NCBI GenBank assembly: GCA_029204225.1
Contig: CM055113.1
Span: forward strand, 17,644,445-17,708,444
Direction: 5' to 3'
Source of the DNA: Diphasiastrum complanatum
Taxonomy: Eukaryota > Streptophyta > Lycopodiopsida > Lycopodiales > Lycopodiaceae
DNA length: 64,000 bases
Positions 60,278 through 64,000 of this stretch are shown piece by piece. The notes under the pieces are model-generated. The model saw nothing but the letters and a program-made list of their open reading frames with translations. It searched no databases and was not told the origin of the DNA. The position numbers and the translations under genes were made by a program. Each line of letters opens with the position of its first letter. Within the stretch, counting starts at the first letter, position 1.

Positions 60278-60697
60278 CCTATCGAGTTCTTAGTACCCTC
60301 TCCAAGAGTCATGGAAGCCTTCTCAATAGATCTTTGTGAGAAAGCTACAATTGAGAAACAAGTAAAGACCAGGCTATTTACGTTAGCCCAGTTATGGGAG
60401 ACAAGACTCATATCCTACCACGCACAACTAGTTAACAAAAGACGTCAAAAGGCTTGGCATGACCGTCACTTACGCAACAAGGATTTACACTTAGGTGACC
60501 AGGTGCTTCTTTATACATCTAAGAAGCACCCCGAAAAATTGAAATTCAAAAGTAAGAGACCGTATGTTATCAATAAAATCTTTCCTAATGGTGCAGTCCA
60601 GCTGCAAACACTTGATGGAATACTCCTAGACACTGTTGTCAATGGTGGTCGTCTACGGTGGTATTACGAAGAGTTGTTTTTTGTTGACCCCATTTAA
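60278..60697 (+). pseudogene. Gypsy integrase C-terminal domain
   Basis: This continues the pol sequence after the insertion: IEFLVPSPRV joins the truncated VYGQEVVMP end of 58698. An RQKAWHDRHLRNK-like region, GDQVLLY and a tail RLRWYYEELF are typical of the Gypsy integrase C-terminus. No chromodomain is seen before the stop at 60697. Confidence 0.85.
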
Positions 60698-61089
60698 CTC
60701 TAATCCCATGGTATATAGTTTACATTTTTTCTTGTTTTGTTATCATCTTTTTACATGTCTATTTTTTGTATCCTTTTATTGTTTTATACTTCATGCTTGT
60801 ATTTATTTACTTTAGTGCATCTTCATTATTTTCTATAAATTTTCATTTACCACGCGCGTTATAGGTCAACAAATGACAGACTACATCACAAGGACAAGAT
60901 TTGTCACATTTTAGACCACACTTTCTTTCTATATGTACGATATCTTAGTATTTTTAATTATAGCATAAATCTAGTCATTGGGATACTTCTTTTTAATGAG
61001 AACTTCTAATTTGAGCCACAATCATATTTTCTTTCATGAAGTTCTCCTTACATCACAGAGATCCATTCCTCAATAACTACCTGGTTAAG
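60698..61089. other. AT-rich sequence after Gypsy pol
   Basis: No coding signal. It occupies the position of the 3' non-coding region of the Gypsy element. No polypurine tract or LTR start was identified. Confidence 0.4.
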
Positions 61090-61440
61090 ATCTCAACCAA
61101 AGGCTTTCAGTCAGATTTCGACTAACGGATTTCAATCAGATCTCGACCGAAGCATTTCAATTAGATCTTGACCGAAGGCTCTTCATCAAATTTCGACCAA
61201 AGGCTTTCTCTCAGATCTCGACTGATGGATTTCAGTCAGATCTTGATCGAAGGCTTTTACTCAGATCTCGACCGACGGATTTCACTCAAATCTTGACCGA
61301 CGGCTTTCTCTCAAATCTCAACCGACGGATTTCAATATCATCTCGACCGAGGAATTCCAGTGCCATCTTGACCAAAGACCTTTATTAAGATCTCGACTGG
61401 AGCCACTCGTCAAGATCTCGACTAAAGATTTTTTAAAAAA
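61090..61440 (+). repeat. Tandem array of a 25-bp unit, about 14 copies
   Basis: Thirteen units of exactly 25 bp run from 61090 to 61414, each starting ATCTCGACC or a close variant, followed by a partial unit. Units 5-10 alternate between two types (AAGGCTTT-type and CGGATTTCA-type), so a 50-bp dimer is superimposed. The phase is kept without indels although the units differ at many bases. Tandem repeats in the 3' non-coding part are known from Tat/Ogre-type Gypsy elements; that link is inference. Confidence 0.9.
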
Positions 61441-62055
61441 AGTACTTTAAAGAGCCATCACGTCAAATCTTGACTGAAGCAAGACGACGACAGCCGTAAA
61501 TACCATGACAACGAAAGCATTCGTACCTCAACGAAGTGTGAATAATGGAGTTTCTTGCGACTATCTGCTTGCGATCTTGCTACTTCCATGTTCGATTCTG
61601 GCGCTCTTCTATTACATCCATCCGTCCTTGGCTACACACTACATCCATTGAGTTTCTACCATCCTGGTTTAATCACCATACAGGGCGCCATCACCAACCA
61701 ACCTAACATCGTTGGCAGTCAAACCATCTTCTTGAAACTTTTCACACACCTGAGGGGTATTGTCATGCAAGCACACATTACGCTTCGTTACACTATTGAG
61801 AACATCATCATCAACATTTTCACAACCACTTATTTTTTCCACTCCCCTCACCACCTCCACCACCGTTCCCACAGTTCTCCATCTTTTTCATCTTTCCAAC
61901 ATTCTCATACTCAACCGACATCAGAACATCTTGTCCTTTCAGCCATTCTACTTAACCCTTTCTACTCTACCATTCCAACCCCACTCCATCGATTCCTTTT
62001 CTTACAGATACACCATATTCCCACACCTTCACTTTGCACACATTTTTCCTTCCCT
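61441..62055. other. Spacer between the two 25-bp arrays
   Basis: A 260-codon plus-strand frame (61555-62337) spans this spacer and the second array. It is rich in His, Ser, Pro and Thr and shows no domain; I regard its openness as compositional. Confidence 0.4.
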
Positions 62056-62248
62056 ACTCGACCGATGCCATCAGCTTCCATCCCCACCGATGCCCTCCTG
62101 TTCAATCTCGACCAATGCCATCAGCTTCCATCTCGATTGATGCCATCAGCTTTCATCTTGATCGACACATTTCAAGTCCAATCTCGTCCTTCCCATCCCA
62201 TCTTGACTGACGCCATCCGTCACACTCTCGACCGAGCCGAAGCCCCTG
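62056..62248 (+). repeat. Second array of the 25-bp unit, about 7 diverged copies
   Basis: Units such as ATCTCGACCAATGCCATCAG and ATCTCGATTGATGCCATCAG, each extended to 25 bp, repeat the ATCTCGACCGA start of the first array with a different second half (TGCCATCAGCTTCC). Phase slips by a base or so in places. Clearly related to the first array, 0.6 kb away. Confidence 0.8.
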
Positions 62249-62289
62249 TTAACATTGTCTCCAATCTCAACCAAAGCACTTTTTCCAGA

Positions 62290-64000
62290 CCACTATTTGT
62301 TTCAATTTCTCAACATGTCCTCCAATCAGAGTTCTAGTTCCGACGACCCTGATGCAAATAAAATCGACATCCAGATGTGCAAGCTAGATATTCAAGAGAT
62401 GCAAACCTGGTACCAACAGACACAACCTTTTTCAAGGCAATTGAGTTCCAAATTCCTATCCTGGCTAGGTATCAGAGTCCTTATTTGTTCCATATGGCAT
62501 ACGCCAATTACAATGTCATTGCAAGATCTTGCCAATTCATAGTTCCCCCTATCGAGAACTATGTCTACAATACATATTTTGCGATGACAGACTTGCATAC
62601 ATTCGGGGTCCCTTGTGGCCCAAATGTTGTTACTAGGATGCTCCACAAGATTGATCAAACGACCTATTTTAGATATATTGATCCATCAGTGAAGAAGTGA
62701 AAGAATAAAGGCGCGTATCGCCTCGAGGCCATTAATGATCCACAACTAGTAGTTGTGTGTGCGTACTTGACCAGGTACACACAACGACCACAAACAAAGG
62801 TACATTAGGTCCCTATGTCTTTATTCCACATGATGGTAGATTCAGGACTGGATGCCCAAAACTTTTATGATTAAGCACAGTTTGCTTCGAACTACCTTCA
62901 TGACTGTATCAGGAACAAACAACAGATTACAGTGCTGGGGTACTTGATGACGGATCTCACACTCAATCAGGTGAACAGTGGTCCCCAACTTTGAGGACAA
63001 CTGCAAGTAGCAGACAAAGCTTGGGATATCCCCATTGAGTCGAAAAAGTCCAAGCATCCCCACTCATGGGCCACATCACCATCAAGGCTTCCACCCAAAA
63101 GGCCAAATACCAGTATTATCACACTGGTACAGAAGCAACCCAGCCCTCAACTAGATCCAGTAGCGAAGGATCATCGATAGCTCAACAAGCTGACACCTTT
63201 AAGCCCCAATTGCCTGACACACAACAACAATGAATCCGAAGGAAGCTCCAGGCACAGAGGAAATCACCCTATGGCACAGAATTTGAGGACTCCGACTCTG
63301 ATGATGGAAGCTCCTTCTCACATGCAGCCTCTCAACAACACTCATCACCCTCACACATCATCAATGGGGGTGATGGAGCAGCTACATCTATAGCAGTAGA
63401 TACAGGCACAACAACAACAGTTGTACCACCAAATCAGGCAACAACTCCACCCCTCTTTATTACAATGCCAACGCCGCCAACCTCACCAAAGGCACATTCT
63501 TTGGGGGGGGGAGAGGAGTGGGGAGTACTATTTTCCAAGACATGAGAGCAGCTCAACAACCACAGGCCCAACAAGTCCATACTCTCATGGACACTTCACA
63601 ATATTTTGATGTTGCGAACCTGATGGAGATCAGTGATGATGATGCAAAAAAAGTGAATTAGTCAAGAGGAAGTCTGACCCCTCCACGAACCACCACCACC
63701 ACTATTTCTACTAACATTGTATCTCCACTCCCTCCACTTCCACCCTATTTCCCTCCACAACGTCTTTGTTTGGAGTAGCTTCACCAACCCACACCCTTGA
63801 TTAGTACCCAACCATCACCAATGATCGGCCTATCAGAAGGGGGTTACCATATGCATTGGTTGGTAAGCCAACACCAAGTGCTTGAGAATAAGTTTCCGTA
63901 CTAGAACACAGAGATTGCATGACAGCAGAAGCTGGCCAAAGAAAAAGAAAAAGAGACAGACGAAATAAAACCATGATGGCCGAGCGGAAGATCAATTGGA
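62290..64000 (+). pseudogene. Decayed ORF of unknown retroelement type
   Basis: After an ATG at about 62314, plus-strand frames give first an open 107-codon stretch (62377-62700, PILARYQSPYLFHMAYANYN). A collinear but stop-interrupted region follows to about 63000. Next come Ser/Thr/Gln/Pro-rich low-complexity sequence (63230-63540) and a Lys/Glu-rich coiled-coil-like tail (KLAKEKEKETDE, about 63930) running to the window edge. It may be a gag or accessory ORF of an Athila/Tat-like element whose 5' non-coding part carries the 25-bp arrays. I recognise no defined domain. Confidence 0.4.

Noticed and set aside
61555-62337. 260-codon His/Ser/Pro-rich frame
   Set aside because: Spans the spacer and second 25-bp array; C-rich composition removes stops. 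No domain.

Overview
This window is plant nuclear DNA, mostly made of LTR retrotransposons. Evidence for a land plant: an auxin-biosynthesis YUCCA flavin monooxygenase gene with three GT-AG introns, plant-type Ty1/Copia and Ty3/Gypsy polyproteins, and primer-binding sites matching plant initiator-Met and Asp tRNAs. I cannot name the species. The depth of TE nesting suggests a large, repeat-rich genome (inference).

Layout. 1-4.2 kb: the end of an LTR with a tRNA-Asp-type primer site, a tandem-duplicated leader and a decayed Copia pseudogene. 4.7-14.2 kb: two copies, in opposite orientation, of a non-coding LTR element family. One abuts and one interrupts a Copia copy ('B'). 14.2-21.3 kb: a decayed Gypsy gag-protease, a (GA)n array, a Copia copy with a large integrase-RT deletion ('D'), a (CT)n array and an opposite-strand Copia gag remnant. 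21.6-27.6 kb: a complete minus-strand Copia ('A') with an uninterrupted 1340-codon Gag-Pol, about 1.3% LTR divergence and a perfect initiator-Met primer site. 27.7-32.3 kb: an LTR remnant, then low-information sequence. 32.35-34.2 kb: the only recognisable host gene, a complete four-exon YUCCA (404 aa) on the minus strand, with a GC-rich, microsatellite-rich upstream region. 36.4-40.1 kb: further LTR remnants and unrecognised repeats.

40.15-52.15 kb is a textbook nest. A second copy of family A ('A2', 5-bp duplication GTGTA, about 3% LTR divergence) sits next to an older LTR-plus-primer-site remnant, and carries a young Copia ('C', duplication AGCAA, about 0.5% LTR divergence) inserted in its gag-pol. 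C and its relative B both lack the reverse transcriptase domain, and both carry the same roughly 1.07-kb unknown segment in its place. I regard this as the best candidate for something undescribed: a non-autonomous Copia lineage that moved recently without its own RT.

52.2-64 kb: unrecognised sequence, a minus-strand LTR with an Asp-type primer site, a scrambled Copia remnant, a decayed Gypsy pol split by a 1575-bp insertion with duplication CCTAT, two arrays of a 25-bp tandem unit, and a decayed low-complexity ORF.

The elements can be ordered in time from nesting and LTR divergence: C is youngest, then A, then A2, then the remnants. Element A could in principle supply proteins to others, but no such interaction is shown by sequence. 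All identity counts were made by eye.
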